Source of the DNA: Luteolibacter sp. LG18
GTDB lineage: Bacteria; Verrucomicrobiota; Verrucomicrobiia; Verrucomicrobiales; Akkermansiaceae
Assembly: GCF_036322585.1 (NCBI RefSeq)
Contig: NZ_AP024600.1
Location: 4,092,001-4,156,000 of the forward strand
Reading direction: 5' to 3'
Length of the DNA stretch: 64,000 bases
In this document: positions 1-10,475 of the stretch, piece after piece
Layout: the number at the start of each line of letters is the position of its first letter
How positions within the stretch are numbered: position 1 is the stretch's first letter
Made by a program: the position numbers and the translations under genes
The notes under the pieces: model-generated
Databases searched by the model: none
Told to the model about the DNA's origin: nothing
What the model saw: the letters and a program-made list of their open reading frames with translations, nothing else

Positions 1-621
1 CCTCGTCACGATAGATGCACAGCAGCCAGCGGCGGTCCTTGCGAATGGCGCAGCGGGTTTCGGTCAGGAGGTTCCAGCGGTTGCAATCGAAGAATTCAAA
101 TCGGGAAGGCACGACGGCCCCCGGCTCACCCTCCAGCTTCAAGTCGCCCGTGGTCGCCGACTTCAAGTCGATGAGCGATCTCCCGATCGCTCCGCGCACG
201 GCGAAGGGGGACAGATTCACGATCCGGTAGGTGCCGAAGGGGAAGGAAGCTTCGGCATGGTCCATGAGCGTGCAGCGGTAGGGCTCCGGGCTGCCTGAGG
301 ACCCTGGAAGCAACAGTAGCAGCGCGCGGGACATCGGGGCGGTGACCTTGGCGGAGCCGATGACCGGCCAGGTGACCTTGCCATCCGGAGCCGTGAGTTG
401 GCGATGAAGCGTGATGCGTCCGTCCGTCACCAACGCCTGGACCGGTCCGGTGATGTTCGCGGTGGAGAGCTCCACGTCCTGGTAGGTGGTTTCCCCGGTG
501 CGGATGGCGAGTTGTTTGGTGTCCGGGGCGAACTGGAAGCAATACAGCGAGACATCGACATGCGGCGGAGTGTCCGCATGCGCGAGCAGGGTGGTGGCGA
601 GGAGAGCGAAGAGGAATTTCA
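1..621 (-). CDS. secreted protein of unknown function, 3' end beyond the window edge
   Basis: Reading the minus strand from an ATG at 621, the frame stays open for all 207 codons to the edge of the window, so the C-terminus is missing. The first 16 or so residues (MKFLFALLATTLLAHA) form a typical signal peptide with an A-H-A cleavage site, so the product is exported. The rest has no domain I recognise; it alternates short hydrophobic and polar stretches, as a beta-sandwich would. It starts 20 nt after the stop of the Verru_Chthon A gene on the same strand, so the two are probably co-transcribed and may act together at the cell surface. The function is unknown. Confidence 0.75.
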
Positions 622-641
622 TGAAGGATGGGTGGTGGAAG

Positions 642-3600
642 TTAGACATCCGAAGGGCGGAGCCAGCGGAACGAAACGATTTCGAAGCGGCGGCCGAAGG
701 CCACGTTCACCGCATTCATGGGAGTGGCAGTGGGGGCTTCCTCGGGATTGACGTAGGCGGGCACGCGCTGGACCACCGTCTCGCACCAGGCCTTCCGAAG
801 ATGGCCCTCGTCGTCCGAGGCTTCTCCATACGCGCGGATGCAGAACGTGTCGCCACGCGTCGTGAGGATTGGGCCGAGCGGTGTGAGAATGTCCGCCTGG
901 TTGATTACGCCGGGAGCTCCATCGGCGGTGTTGGCATTGGCCGCGGCGGGGTTGGTCACTCCCGGGAGGCTCAAGTTGTGCGAGGGATCGAGCACCCCGC
1001 CGTTCACGCCGGATCGGCTGATCGCCGCATCCACCGCGCCCTTCGCCGCGAGTTCGTCGGAGCCGGGTCGGCGGTTGACAAACTCCGCGAGGGATTGGAA
1101 CGGGCCGCGTTTGCGGATCTCGGCCACGATCTCCTTCGCGAGGACCTTGATCTGATCGCGGTTCAGGCGGCGGTAGCCGTTCCATTTCGCGAGGTCCGCC
1201 TCTGTTGGCGCGGTGGTGTCCTCGTATGCGTCGCCGGTGGGCGCCGAGTGGCGGAGCACGGGGACCCCGTTATTTTGGACTTCGGCGAGCTGACCGCTTT
1301 TGAGGGATGGCGAGGCCTCGCCGAAATTGCTGGCGAGCAGCGCTTCCCAGGCGGCGATGCTGGTGGAGTTGACATTGAAGGGGCCATCAACCCGGAGGTA
1401 GGCCGCGATCTGCTTGTAGGCCTCGCTGGAGGATGAAAGAGTCTGCGTCAGTGTGGCCGGATTTTCGCCGCCGGGGTTCGGCAGGAAGCGTGGGTTCGGG
1501 AGTGGCGTGTTGCTCGTGAAGAACTCGCCCAGCATCTGGCGGGCGCTCCTTGGATTCGAGAAACGCGGGAGCGTGCGGTCCGCGGCGGAGGAGAGAAAGT
1601 AGGAGTCGAAGAGCGCGTTGTTCGCCAGGTAGCAATGGTCGAGGTAGGTGCGTGATCCCGCGGTGCTGGTGACCGCGGATGTGTCCATCAGCGGACTGGG
1701 ATGGGAACCGCCGATGATCTGGCTGGTGAGGGGGAGCTGGCCACCTTGGTTCAGAGGCGCGTTCCGGAGCTGGAAGAGCGAACCTGCCGGCGCCATCGGC
1801 AGTGAGTTGAAAGTGGCGAGGGACGTGCCGCTCTGGGCGTAAATACCAGGTCCACCGTAGCCGCGGTTGCGGGTGTTGCTGATCTCGACAGTGGGGCTGC
1901 TCATCCAGTCCGTCATGGGCTCCCACTGGAATTCATACTGTTGGTGGTTCCAGCTTTCGGTTTGGTCGAGCCCCTCGGACGCATAGAGGTTCACCGGGCT
2001 GTTGGTCAGCCACGAGCGGGTGGGAAAGCGGGAGTTCCGCTCGGTCTTCTGCTGGAAGGTCGTGACGAGGAAGGGCTCCTTGAAGCAGATCGCGACGGGT
2101 GGATTTCCGTTCGGTTGGCGATCATCGGCCTTGAAGCTGCGAGGGATGGCTGGATCGACGATGAAGGTCGGGAGTTGTTGCTTGGAATAGCTGGCCAGGA
2201 TGCTGCTTTCCTGGCTGCCGTAATCCAATTCGATCCCGCCCACCAACACCGGATTGGTGACCCCCGGGGCGGCGGAGTTCACGTAGTATTTGAGGAAGCC
2301 CGTGATTTCCTTGCCGCCTGTCTCGGCAAAGCTGTCGACGTTCGCGTGCATGGGGGCGACTTCGACTTGGATCTTGTCATTGGCATTTGCCGTGACCGTG
2401 TAGGCACCTGCCGGGCCGGTGCCTGCGCCAGCCGAGTTGACACACAGGTTGAGCGTGGTGACGCCGCCGGCTTCCCTGTTGCTGGCCATCCCCGCGGGAG
2501 GAAAGAAACCAGGTCTCACATCCATGCCGGTGTTGGAATAGGCTTGGTTGAAATGTTTTGAGTCCGTGTGGGCGGTCATGACGACGTGTTCGCCCGGAGC
2601 CATGATCAATTCGCTTTTGCCGGCTTCAGGCAGCAGGTTCAGTAGGTAGCGCTTGTTTGCCCGACCGCCAAAATCGACGTTCAAAAAGGTATTGGCCAGC
2701 GAGGTGTATTGGGAATTTTGCAGGACACCATTTTTGTAGAGGCGGAATCCGAGCGGGACCCGGTATAGTTCGATCCTTCCACCAGTGAAGCGCAGGGGGA
2801 CGTTGTAGGGGTTCCACAACGTGATCACCGGATCGATGACCAGCCATGTCGTGTAGGCGCTGGCCCCGGCGGTCTGTGCTCCGAAGCTGAGGCTGAAAAC
2901 GAACTGTGCTTTGCTGATGACCGGGCAGATTTGCTGGCCGTTGAATGCGTTGGGATTCGTGCGCGGCAGAGCCGTGATGTCCAATGGCGTCGTGCCACCA
3001 GTGCCCAGGGTGTAGGAGCGGTAGTGTGCCTGGAGTAGGCTCCAGGAAGGATCCGGGCTGGGGAAGGAGGAAGGCAGGGTCGTGTTATTGAAGAGGCGGG
3101 TCGGCGGAGGAACGAGCGGACGGGTGAGATTCCCGGGATCCGCGGCATTTCCATAGAGATAACGGGAAGAGTAATCGGAAGGCAGTGTGGCGGTGTCGAA
3201 GAGGCGGGAAAGATCCTTCGAAAATCCGCCATTCGCGACGTCAACCACCAAGCCTTCGGTGTGGGAGGCGAGGTCGTGGAACGAGCGGTCTTGGGCGCTC
3301 AGGCCGGTGAGCGCACCCTGATCGAGTGACATTAGTTTTTGGCGCTCGGATTCGTGGTTGGCGAGGGAGGTCCAGTCCAGCGAGGAGACTGCTTGATAGC
3401 CCGGCTTCGGAGCGGAGGCCATCCGGTCGAGACGGGTATCGATCCCGCTGCCACGGCTAGCAGGCAGGGTCATCGAGATTTTTTCGGACTGGTCGAATAC
3501 TCCCCAGGCGAGCCCGCCGGTCAGATCTTTGCCGCGGTCCGGGAGGGCGACGATGTTGGCCTGGACCGGAATAGTCTCGTTGCCGACAGGGCTCACCAGT

Positions 3601-4061
3601 TTCGCCAGGTTTCCAGAGGCCGCGCTGGCGGCGAAATCACTCTGGAGGAGCTGTTGCGGCGTGGGGCCGGAGATCAACCAGCCCTTGAAGTCATCCTTTT
3701 TCTGCTGGGTCCAGTTCGGAATCGTGTTCCCCCCGTTCCACTTGTTGCCTTTCCAAACACCGGTGAGGTGGGGGCGGTTCCCCGCTGGGTCCACCAGAGC
3801 GGAGGTCCCGGAAACCCGTTGGTCGGGACCCATCGTGCGCTGGAGTTCACCGAGGGCGAGGAGCATGCCGAGGCGGGCGTTCTGCCGGGCCTGTTGCTCA
3901 AGTTCGCTGGAGCGGCTGGTCCGCAGGGTGACGGAGGCGAGTGACAACATCCCGAGGGCGACGATCGAAATGAGGATCATCAGGCACAGGACGACGATCA
4001 GGGCGAAGCCCCGCTCGGGTTTCTTGGCTGGGCGCGGGGAGTGGTTCGGGTTTTCGGTCAT
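642..4061 (-). CDS. Verru_Chthon cassette protein A
   Basis: 1,139 residues. After a short charged start (MTENPNHSPRPAKKPERG) comes one hydrophobic segment at about residues 18-45 (FALIVVLCLMILISIVALG), followed by an E-rich region, which is a prepilin-like N-terminus. The remainder is a large extracytoplasmic domain. Near the C-terminus the stretch around RDQIKVLAKEIVAEIRKRGPF and LAEFVNRR resembles the helix-hairpin-helix-like tail of type II secretion GspK-type minor pseudopilins, and is also typical of the protein A family found in Verrucomicrobium and Chthoniobacter. Family members sit in clusters with other prepilin-like proteins and are thought to form a surface or secretion assembly; that role is inferred. 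The next gene downstream, 20 nt away, encodes a secreted protein. Confidence 0.8.
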   Translation of the reverse strand: MTENPNHSPRPAKKPERGFALIVVLCLMILISIVALGMLSLASVTLRTSRSSELEQQARQNARLGMLLALGELQRTMGPDQRVSGTSALVDPAGNRPHLTGVWKGNKWNGGNTIPNWTQQKKDDFKGWLISGPTPQQLLQSDFAASAASGNLAKLVSPVGNETIPVQANIVALPDRGKDLTGGLAWGVFDQSEKISMTLPASRGSGIDTRLDRMASAPKPGYQAVSSLDWTSLANHESERQKLMSLDQGALTGLSAQDRSFHDLASHTEGLVVDVANGGFSKDLSRLFDTATLPSDYSSRYLYGNAADPGNLTRPLVPPPTRLFNNTTLPSSFPSPDPSWSLLQAHYRSYTLGTGGTTPLDITALPRTNPNAFNGQQICPVISKAQFVFSLSFGAQTAGASAYTTWLVIDPVITLWNPYNVPLRFTGGRIELYRVPLGFRLYKNGVLQNSQYTSLANTFLNVDFGGRANKRYLLNLLPEAGKSELIMAPGEHVVMTAHTDSKHFNQAYSNTGMDVRPGFFPPAGMASNREAGGVTTLNLCVNSAGAGTGPAGAYTVTANANDKIQVEVAPMHANVDSFAETGGKEITGFLKYYVNSAAPGVTNPVLVGGIELDYGSQESSILASYSKQQLPTFIVDPAIPRSFKADDRQPNGNPPVAICFKEPFLVTTFQQKTERNSRFPTRSWLTNSPVNLYASEGLDQTESWNHQQYEFQWEPMTDWMSSPTVEISNTRNRGYGGPGIYAQSGTSLATFNSLPMAPAGSLFQLRNAPLNQGGQLPLTSQIIGGSHPSPLMDTSAVTSTAGSRTYLDHCYLANNALFDSYFLSSAADRTLPRFSNPRSARQMLGEFFTSNTPLPNPRFLPNPGGENPATLTQTLSSSSEAYKQIAAYLRVDGPFNVNSTSIAAWEALLASNFGEASPSLKSGQLAEVQNNGVPVLRHSAPTGDAYEDTTAPTEADLAKWNGYRRLNRDQIKVLAKEIVAEIRKRGPFQSLAEFVNRRPGSDELAAKGAVDAAISRSGVNGGVLDPSHNLSLPGVTNPAAANANTADGAPGVINQADILTPLGPILTTRGDTFCIRAYGEASDDEGHLRKAWCETVVQRVPAYVNPEEAPTATPMNAVNVAFGRRFEIVSFRWLRPSDV

Positions 4062-4318
4062 GCGGGGTGGAAATCGCGGTGTGACTACATGGTGATTTCA
4101 CCAAGGCCCCGAAGTGTTCCTTCCCATCCCGTGCGAGCGGCTCATCCAAAAATTCCGTTCATGGAGAAGTAACACGAAGTTCAGTTGTCACATTTCTCAA
4201 GGTATTCCCGCTATGTTCATTCGTGGCAGTGGCCTGGGATGATCATGGAGGGGGTTCACGGCTTGTTCCCTTTCGGGGGAAATAGGCCGTTTTGACTGCT
4301 AACCCTTACCCACAACCC

Positions 4319-7300
4319 ATGAAAAAACCGACTTCCCGTTTCCGGGAAATCTCGTGCCTTGCCGCCGTTTGCTTCCCGCTTGCGTCCTTCGGACAGACCA
4401 ATGGGAATTTCACGACGGAACGTTGGAAAAACCTGCCCGAGGACGCTTCCGTGCTGACCTTGCAGCGCAAGGCGATCGCCGACAGGCCCGCGGATCAGAA
4501 AAGTCTCCAGGCGGGATCCGCCTTCACGGTCAGCCCGGAAGGTCATCAAGGTGCCCGCATGCGAGCCGTGGTGATCCCGAAAGTCACCGGCACCTACTCG
4601 TTTTATCTAACAGGAGGCGCGAACGCGGAGATCCGTGTGTCTGCGGATGTCTCGCGTTTTCGGAAGAAACTGGTGGCGAGCCACCGGGCCGACCGCGAGG
4701 AGGCCGCGCTGGTCAAGCTGGTGGCCGGGAAGCGCTATTTCATGGAGGTGCTGCTCGTGGAGCGCGGCACGCCGGGATCTCCGTTGACGCTGGAATGGTC
4801 GTGCACGGCGAATGGCCAGACCACCCGCGAGCGTATCCCGGGTGCGGTCTTCGCCTCGCTGGTGGGCGATCCGCTCGACAAGGATGACGACAATCTGCCG
4901 GACGTCTGGGAGAAGGTCCACGGACTGGATGCCACCAACGCCCTGGGGGCAAAGGGCGAATACGGTGATCCGGATGGGGACGGCATGCTCAACGGCGAGG
5001 AGTTCCGCCTGGGGACGAATCCCCAGGAGCAGGAGGAGCTGGCCGATGGGGTGACACGCGAGCGCTGGGAAGGAGTGGCGGGGGGCAGCCTTGCGGACTT
5101 CACCGGCAGCCAGCGTTCCCACATCCTGCCGGACGAGCGTTGCCACATTCCGAACATCGATGAAGTCCGCAAGGGTGGTCAAGTGGCCACCCGATACCGC
5201 GGCACCATCACGCCGGAAGCGAGCGGGCCCTACACCTTCTGGATCGATGGAGGGGGCGAGGCGGAGTTGTGGCTCGCCGATGGCAGCGTGCGGATGCCGG
5301 TCAATGGCAAGCTCACGGCGCTGACGATCCGCTATGGCAAGCAGCGCATCGCGAAGGTCGCGGCGGATGCCAATGTGGCTCCGGATTTCGATCGCCAGAC
5401 CGCCCAGCGCAGCCGGGTGGTCCAGCTTGAAGCGGGCCGGTCTTACTACCTTGAGGTCCTGCACAAGACCGGGGACAGCAACGACCGGGTGTCCGTGGCG
5501 TGGCAGCCGCCGGGGAAACAACGCGAGATCCTGCCTGCGAAGGTGCTCACCGGCGATGTGCCGGAGGCCGATGACCCGGACGATGACGGCCTGCCGTCCG
5601 CCTGGGAGATCGCGAATGGACTCGATCCGCACGACAATGGCTCGGTCAATCCAAAGGATGGCCAGTATGGCGATTTCGATGGCGATGGTCTGACAAACTT
5701 CGAGGAGTTCCAACTTGGGACGAATCCGCTGCAGAAGGACGCGCTCCAGGAAAACGATGCAATCGCTTCCGGCGATGTGTCCGGTGATGGGGAAACCGGC
5801 GAGGGTGCGGAAGCTCCGGCCCCGGCGATCACCACCACGGAGATGGCGGATGCTCCCGCGCTCGTCACCGGTGTCGCGAGCGCGAAGGCGGCCGTCGCGG
5901 CATACGTGCCCGTGGATTACTCAGGCCAGTATTCCTACATCCTCGGCCCGGTGTCCCGGGTCTATGAGCCGGTCGGTTCCAGCTACAACCTCAAAAACAA
6001 CTGGTTCCCGGACGCGCACTTCTCCCTCATTTCCGGCGGCGTTTCCGAACCCACCAAGACGCTCAGCTGGTGGATGGACCGGAAGGAAAGTGCTTCTACT
6101 CCGAGATTGGATCTGGCGAAGGACACGCCGGGCGCGCAGTGGCCCGCCAAGGGCCCGAAATACAGCGGCGACTCCCGCGGCAACTGGCTCATCACCATCT
6201 ACCGCCCGGTCGACTACGACGCGTCGCTCAATGGCACCACCGTCTCGCTCACGATTTTCACCGATGACAATTCCAGCTCGTCGGTCCAGACCCACACCAT
6301 CGACGAGGACTACCTCGTCGGCTACGACCACATCGAGGACTACGATCCGGTGACCGGCAAGGTGGTGAACGGTGCCCGCATCGTCTACTCCTACGACAAC
6401 GGCATGACCTGGCTGCACGGCCCGTCGGCGCAGGGCTTCGCCAATGTCATCGACAACCGCACCGATCCCGCGCATCCGCGGGCGATCAGCCTGGGCAAGG
6501 ACCGGCTCGCTTCGACCGCGGACATCGCGACCGGTGCGACGTGGGATCCGGCGCAGACCATCAACTTCCACCCGGGCGGCGACTACGCCTACGTGCAGTC
6601 GATGTTCTACAACCGCTACTTCGGCCGGTGGATGTCCTGGAACATGTGGTGGGGGCAGACCGATTTCACCATGGTGCAGCTCTCCGACAACTTCACCGAC
6701 TGGGACTCAGGCGGACGGCTGAACTACAGCACCGGTGCCCCCGCGAACATCCTGAATGGCAAGGGCAACTACCCGACCATGATGGGCTCGCTGAACGCCA
6801 CCTCGAACTACGATGCCGAGTGCGGCCAGATGGCGTGGCTCTACAACAACCACGGCGGACTTTCCGGCCAGGCGATCCACTTCATCAACAAGGCCCCCCA
6901 GGACATCACCTGGACACCCGCGGGCGGCAGCACTGCCTTGGGCACCACCGGCAACTGGGCGCCGACGAGCACTGGAACCTTCACCAGCTTCACCGATGAG
7001 AAGCAGAGCCTCACCTTCGCCAGCTCCTCCGGTGGCGCGCTGAGCAACACCGTCCCGACCACGAACCGGCTGCGTGGCATCACCTTCGCCAGCGGGGCCG
7101 GCAGTTACGTCATCAACGGCAACACGCTCCAGATGGAAGCCACCCGTTTCAGCGACAGCGGTGGCTGGATGCTCGGCATCACCAATCGGTCGCCGAACCT
7201 CCAGACCATCGGTGCGGACATCGACGTGCGCACCGCCGCCCTGTTCGTGAACGCTTACGCCGGGGACGTCTCTCTGGCCGGTGTGGACATGCGCGGCAGC

Positions 7301-10300
7301 GGCGGCATTGTGGCCTACGGCGACCATGACACGACGATCAACGGCGTGATCAGCGACACCGGCTACAAGGACTTCACCACGGGCACGGCAGAGACCCTCC
7401 CCTCCTCCAATCCCGGCCGCCTGGTCAAACAGGACAACGGCATGCTGGTGCTGGGCGGGGCGAACACCTTCCCGGGCCGCACCGATGTGAACGGTGGTCT
7501 GATCCGGCTCGACCACGCGCTGGCGCTGCAAAACAGCATCGTCAGCGTTAACGTCAGCGGCGGCCTCGCGCTCACCACCGATTCGACCGTGGGCGGCCTC
7601 AATGGCAGCGGCGGCTTTTCGCTGGGATCGCACAACCTGACGCTGGGCAACTGCAAGCCGGTGGACTGCTACTCGACGGTCCACACCGGCGTCATCAGCG
7701 GCAGCGGCGGCCTCGTGAAAACCGGCACCAATGTCCAGCGGCTGGGTGGATCGAACACCTACAGCGGCGGCACGACCCTCAATAACGGGGTGCTGGAAAT
7801 CGCGGGCGGTGCCAGTGCCATGGGCACGGGAGCCATCACCTTCGGTGGCGGCACGCTCCGTGCCACCGGCGCGGTCAGCCTTTCCAATGCGATCAATACC
7901 GGCAGCGGTGGCGTGATCGATACGAACGGCAACAGCGTCGCGCTCAATGGCACCATCACCGGCAGCGGCTCGCTGCGGACGCAAGGGACCGGCTCGCTCG
8001 CGCTGTCCGGAACGAACTCGTTCAGCGGCGGCACCGAGATCAACAACGTGGTGAAGATCTCCAGCAGCGGCGCGCTCGGCACCGGTGGCTTCACCTTGAA
8101 GGGCGGCACCTTGCAGCTCGGCGCGGACGTGGATCTGGGCTCGCAACCCATCATCGTTTCCGCGGCGAACAGCGCGATCGACACCGGCACCTACACGCTG
8201 GCCTCCAGCGGCGCGGTGACCGTGCCCTCGTCTTACAGCCTCACGAAGCGCGGCACGGGTCTCTTCACCTGGAGTGGCGATGGTTCCGCGCTGGACGGCG
8301 ACCTGGTCATCGAGGCCGGCAAGGTGGAATACACCCGTTCCGGCACGCCCCTGACCTTCACCGATGGCAACGTGGTGCTCAAGGGCTCCATGCTGTCCCT
8401 CAAGCCCCCCGGCAGCGGCGGCTACACGGTCGTGAACCTCGCCCAGACCACCGGCAAGAGCGTCCAGGTCCAAGGTGCGGGCAACCTCGCGCTCAACCGG
8501 GGATCGAACAACCTGCTGACCGTGAACATCGGCAGCGCGACGAACACGAACGCGCTGGTTCGCGGGACCAACACCACGTTCATCATGACTCCGGCGGGCT
8601 CGACGTCGAATCTCGGCGCGAACCCTGGTGTCCAGGTGATCGTTCCCGGCACCACGGCCACCGCTTCCGGCTCGATCTTCTCGCCGAGCGTGCTGGTGAC
8701 GGCCGGAGACACCGGCCAGGGCGACTTCGTGAAATACGGTGCCACCGGCTTCGCCGCATTCACCGGTTACACGGCCACCTCCGGCAGTTTCGTGGACGCC
8801 ACCACCGGCTCCGCGGCGGTGATGAACTTCACCGCGGCCACCACCTTGACCGGAAACAGTTGGTCGCAGGGCATCCGCCTGGCGGGCACCACCGGATTGA
8901 ATCTGGGAACCTATACCTACACGATGAATGGCACGGGTGGTGAAGCCGGGGTGATCCTCAACGGCGGCACCATCAGCAGCGGCACGCTCGCCTTCGGCAG
9001 CACCCGCGCGTTTGTCCAGACCGGCAGCACCACGGGCTCCATCACGTCGAAGCTCACCGGCACTGGCGGCGTGACGTTCTTCGGCACCCCGGGAACCCAG
9101 GTGACTCTGAACAACAGCAACAATACCTTCAGCGGAAATATTTCCGTGAACGGCACGGTGTTGGTGGCGGGCACCCAGGCAAGCCTCGGCGACGCGTCCA
9201 ATACCATCACCCTCGATGGCCAGGGCACCCTGCGAGTCAACCCGGCTGGCACCTACGCCCGCTCCATCACCGTCGGCTCCGGCGGTGGCGGCGTGGACGT
9301 GGCCAGCGGTTCCATCGCGAACATCAACAACGCGGTGAGCGGTCCGGGCACCTTCACGAAGACCGGTGCCGGTTCGATCCAGTTGAACGGTGCCAACACC
9401 ACCAGCGGCCGCATCCAGGTGAAGCAAGGCACGCTGATCTTCAACGGCACCGGCACGCTCAACAGCTCGTCGTCCTCGATCCAGGTCGATCCGGGAGCCA
9501 CCGTGCTCTTGTACACCTGGGCTTGGGGCCCGACGTCCTCGATCCCGAGCAACTTCATCATCAGCGGCACCGGCGTTTCCAACGCTGGCGCGCTGGCGAT
9601 CCAGGGCGGGAACAGCGCAAACGGCATGATCACGCTGGCGGGTAACTCGTCGATCAAGGTCTCGGCCTCGAATGGAGGCAAGATCGGCGGCGTGATCGCC
9701 GGACCCAGCTATGACCTGACGCTGGATTCCTCGGTCGGCTGGCTCCAGGTGAACGGTCAGCTCGCGCTCGGTGGGGGCAACCTCACGGTGTCCGGCAGCG
9801 CGGGAACCACGTTCAACGACGTCGCGGCCTTCACCGGAACCACGACGATCACCAGCGGCACCCGGGTTACGATGAACAGCCAGTTCCAAGGCACCTCCGC
9901 GGTGACGGTGAATGGCACCCTCAACGGCAAGGGCGGCGTCATCACGCCCGGCACCGTGACGGTGGCCAGCACCGGCACCCTGCAACCGGGTGTCACGGGC
10001 ACGCCGAACATGTTCACCGTGAACGGCGACTTCGCGCTGAACAGCGGCGGCAAGGTCCAATCGCAGGTGCTAAACGCCGGTGCCACCACCGCCACCAGCA
10101 CGATCACCGGCTACGGCCAACTGGTGGTGCTGGGCAGCGGCACGCTGGCCGGCTCCCTGCAATTGGATGTCGACGCGGGTTACACCCCGGCCACGGAAGA
10201 TGAACTGTACATCGTGCTGCGGAATGGCGGCAGCGGCCAGTTCAGCAGCGTGGTCGTGAACGGCACCACCTACAGTGGCGCGCCCGGCACCCTGATCTCG

Positions 10301-10390
10301 GTGAATGGCGTGGTGGGCACCCTGCAATACAACGCCAGCTCGTCCCAGGCGCTGACCAACGGCGGCTATGACGTGGTGATCCGGTTCTAA
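4319..10390 (+). CDS. giant secreted PA14 / TSP3 / autotransporter-associated beta-strand repeat protein
   Basis: 2,023 residues from the ATG at 4319 (an in-frame TTG lies 27 nt upstream, but the ATG directly precedes the basic MKKPTSRFR start of a signal peptide). Order of parts: signal peptide 1-26; PA14-like sugar-binding domain about 40-180; calcium-binding thrombospondin type-3 segment about 183-240 (DKDDDNLPD, DPDGDG); second PA14-like domain about 248-415; second TSP3 segment about 418-475; an unassigned region about 530-860, rich in W and Y; then about 1,150 residues of glycine/serine/threonine-rich repeats, with units such as VLGGANTFPGRTDVNGG and RLGGSNTYSGGTTLNNG, that match autotransporter-associated beta-strand repeats. 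No outer-membrane beta-barrel or PEP-CTERM tail is visible at the C-terminus. It is likely a surface adhesin or matrix protein. Confidence 0.85.
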   Translation: MKKPTSRFREISCLAAVCFPLASFGQTNGNFTTERWKNLPEDASVLTLQRKAIADRPADQKSLQAGSAFTVSPEGHQGARMRAVVIPKVTGTYSFYLTGGANAEIRVSADVSRFRKKLVASHRADREEAALVKLVAGKRYFMEVLLVERGTPGSPLTLEWSCTANGQTTRERIPGAVFASLVGDPLDKDDDNLPDVWEKVHGLDATNALGAKGEYGDPDGDGMLNGEEFRLGTNPQEQEELADGVTRERWEGVAGGSLADFTGSQRSHILPDERCHIPNIDEVRKGGQVATRYRGTITPEASGPYTFWIDGGGEAELWLADGSVRMPVNGKLTALTIRYGKQRIAKVAADANVAPDFDRQTAQRSRVVQLEAGRSYYLEVLHKTGDSNDRVSVAWQPPGKQREILPAKVLTGDVPEADDPDDDGLPSAWEIANGLDPHDNGSVNPKDGQYGDFDGDGLTNFEEFQLGTNPLQKDALQENDAIASGDVSGDGETGEGAEAPAPAITTTEMADAPALVTGVASAKAAVAAYVPVDYSGQYSYILGPVSRVYEPVGSSYNLKNNWFPDAHFSLISGGVSEPTKTLSWWMDRKESASTPRLDLAKDTPGAQWPAKGPKYSGDSRGNWLITIYRPVDYDASLNGTTVSLTIFTDDNSSSSVQTHTIDEDYLVGYDHIEDYDPVTGKVVNGARIVYSYDNGMTWLHGPSAQGFANVIDNRTDPAHPRAISLGKDRLASTADIATGATWDPAQTINFHPGGDYAYVQSMFYNRYFGRWMSWNMWWGQTDFTMVQLSDNFTDWDSGGRLNYSTGAPANILNGKGNYPTMMGSLNATSNYDAECGQMAWLYNNHGGLSGQAIHFINKAPQDITWTPAGGSTALGTTGNWAPTSTGTFTSFTDEKQSLTFASSSGGALSNTVPTTNRLRGITFASGAGSYVINGNTLQMEATRFSDSGGWMLGITNRSPNLQTIGADIDVRTAALFVNAYAGDVSLAGVDMRGSGGIVAYGDHDTTINGVISDTGYKDFTTGTAETLPSSNPGRLVKQDNGMLVLGGANTFPGRTDVNGGLIRLDHALALQNSIVSVNVSGGLALTTDSTVGGLNGSGGFSLGSHNLTLGNCKPVDCYSTVHTGVISGSGGLVKTGTNVQRLGGSNTYSGGTTLNNGVLEIAGGASAMGTGAITFGGGTLRATGAVSLSNAINTGSGGVIDTNGNSVALNGTITGSGSLRTQGTGSLALSGTNSFSGGTEINNVVKISSSGALGTGGFTLKGGTLQLGADVDLGSQPIIVSAANSAIDTGTYTLASSGAVTVPSSYSLTKRGTGLFTWSGDGSALDGDLVIEAGKVEYTRSGTPLTFTDGNVVLKGSMLSLKPPGSGGYTVVNLAQTTGKSVQVQGAGNLALNRGSNNLLTVNIGSATNTNALVRGTNTTFIMTPAGSTSNLGANPGVQVIVPGTTATASGSIFSPSVLVTAGDTGQGDFVKYGATGFAAFTGYTATSGSFVDATTGSAAVMNFTAATTLTGNSWSQGIRLAGTTGLNLGTYTYTMNGTGGEAGVILNGGTISSGTLAFGSTRAFVQTGSTTGSITSKLTGTGGVTFFGTPGTQVTLNNSNNTFSGNISVNGTVLVAGTQASLGDASNTITLDGQGTLRVNPAGTYARSITVGSGGGGVDVASGSIANINNAVSGPGTFTKTGAGSIQLNGANTTSGRIQVKQGTLIFNGTGTLNSSSSSIQVDPGATVLLYTWAWGPTSSIPSNFIISGTGVSNAGALAIQGGNSANGMITLAGNSSIKVSASNGGKIGGVIAGPSYDLTLDSSVGWLQVNGQLALGGGNLTVSGSAGTTFNDVAAFTGTTTITSGTRVTMNSQFQGTSAVTVNGTLNGKGGVITPGTVTVASTGTLQPGVTGTPNMFTVNGDFALNSGGKVQSQVLNAGATTATSTITGYGQLVVLGSGTLAGSLQLDVDAGYTPATEDELYIVLRNGGSGQFSSVVVNGTTYSGAPGTLISVNGVVGTLQYNASSSQALTNGGYDVVIRF

Positions 10391-10414
10391 CCGGCCTTCC
10401 TGGGTACGATAGCG

Positions 10415-10450
10415 AGGCGCGGTCGCGGGGTGATCCCGTGGCCGCGCCTT
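10415..10450. terminator. bidirectional hairpin terminator candidate
   Basis: A 15-bp stem (AGGCGCGG...CCGCGCCT, closed with G-U pairs around a GTGAT loop) sits between two convergent genes ending at 10390 and 10476. There is no long T run, so termination strength is uncertain, but the position fits a shared terminator. Confidence 0.55.
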
Positions 10451-10475
10451 CATGTTGGAGCGGAGCTTTCAGCGA

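Noticed and set aside
7700-9400. Regular repetition that could be taken for tandem DNA repeats
   Set aside because: The periodicity is at protein level (beta-strand repeats with G-G-x-N-T-Y/F motifs); the DNA units are diverged and are explained by the coding sequence.
6707-10060. A 1,117-codon open frame antisense to the beta-strand repeat protein
   Set aside because: It mirrors the GC-rich repeats of the real gene, is dominated by R, G, A and H, and has no domain; the sense frame has a signal peptide and clear domains.
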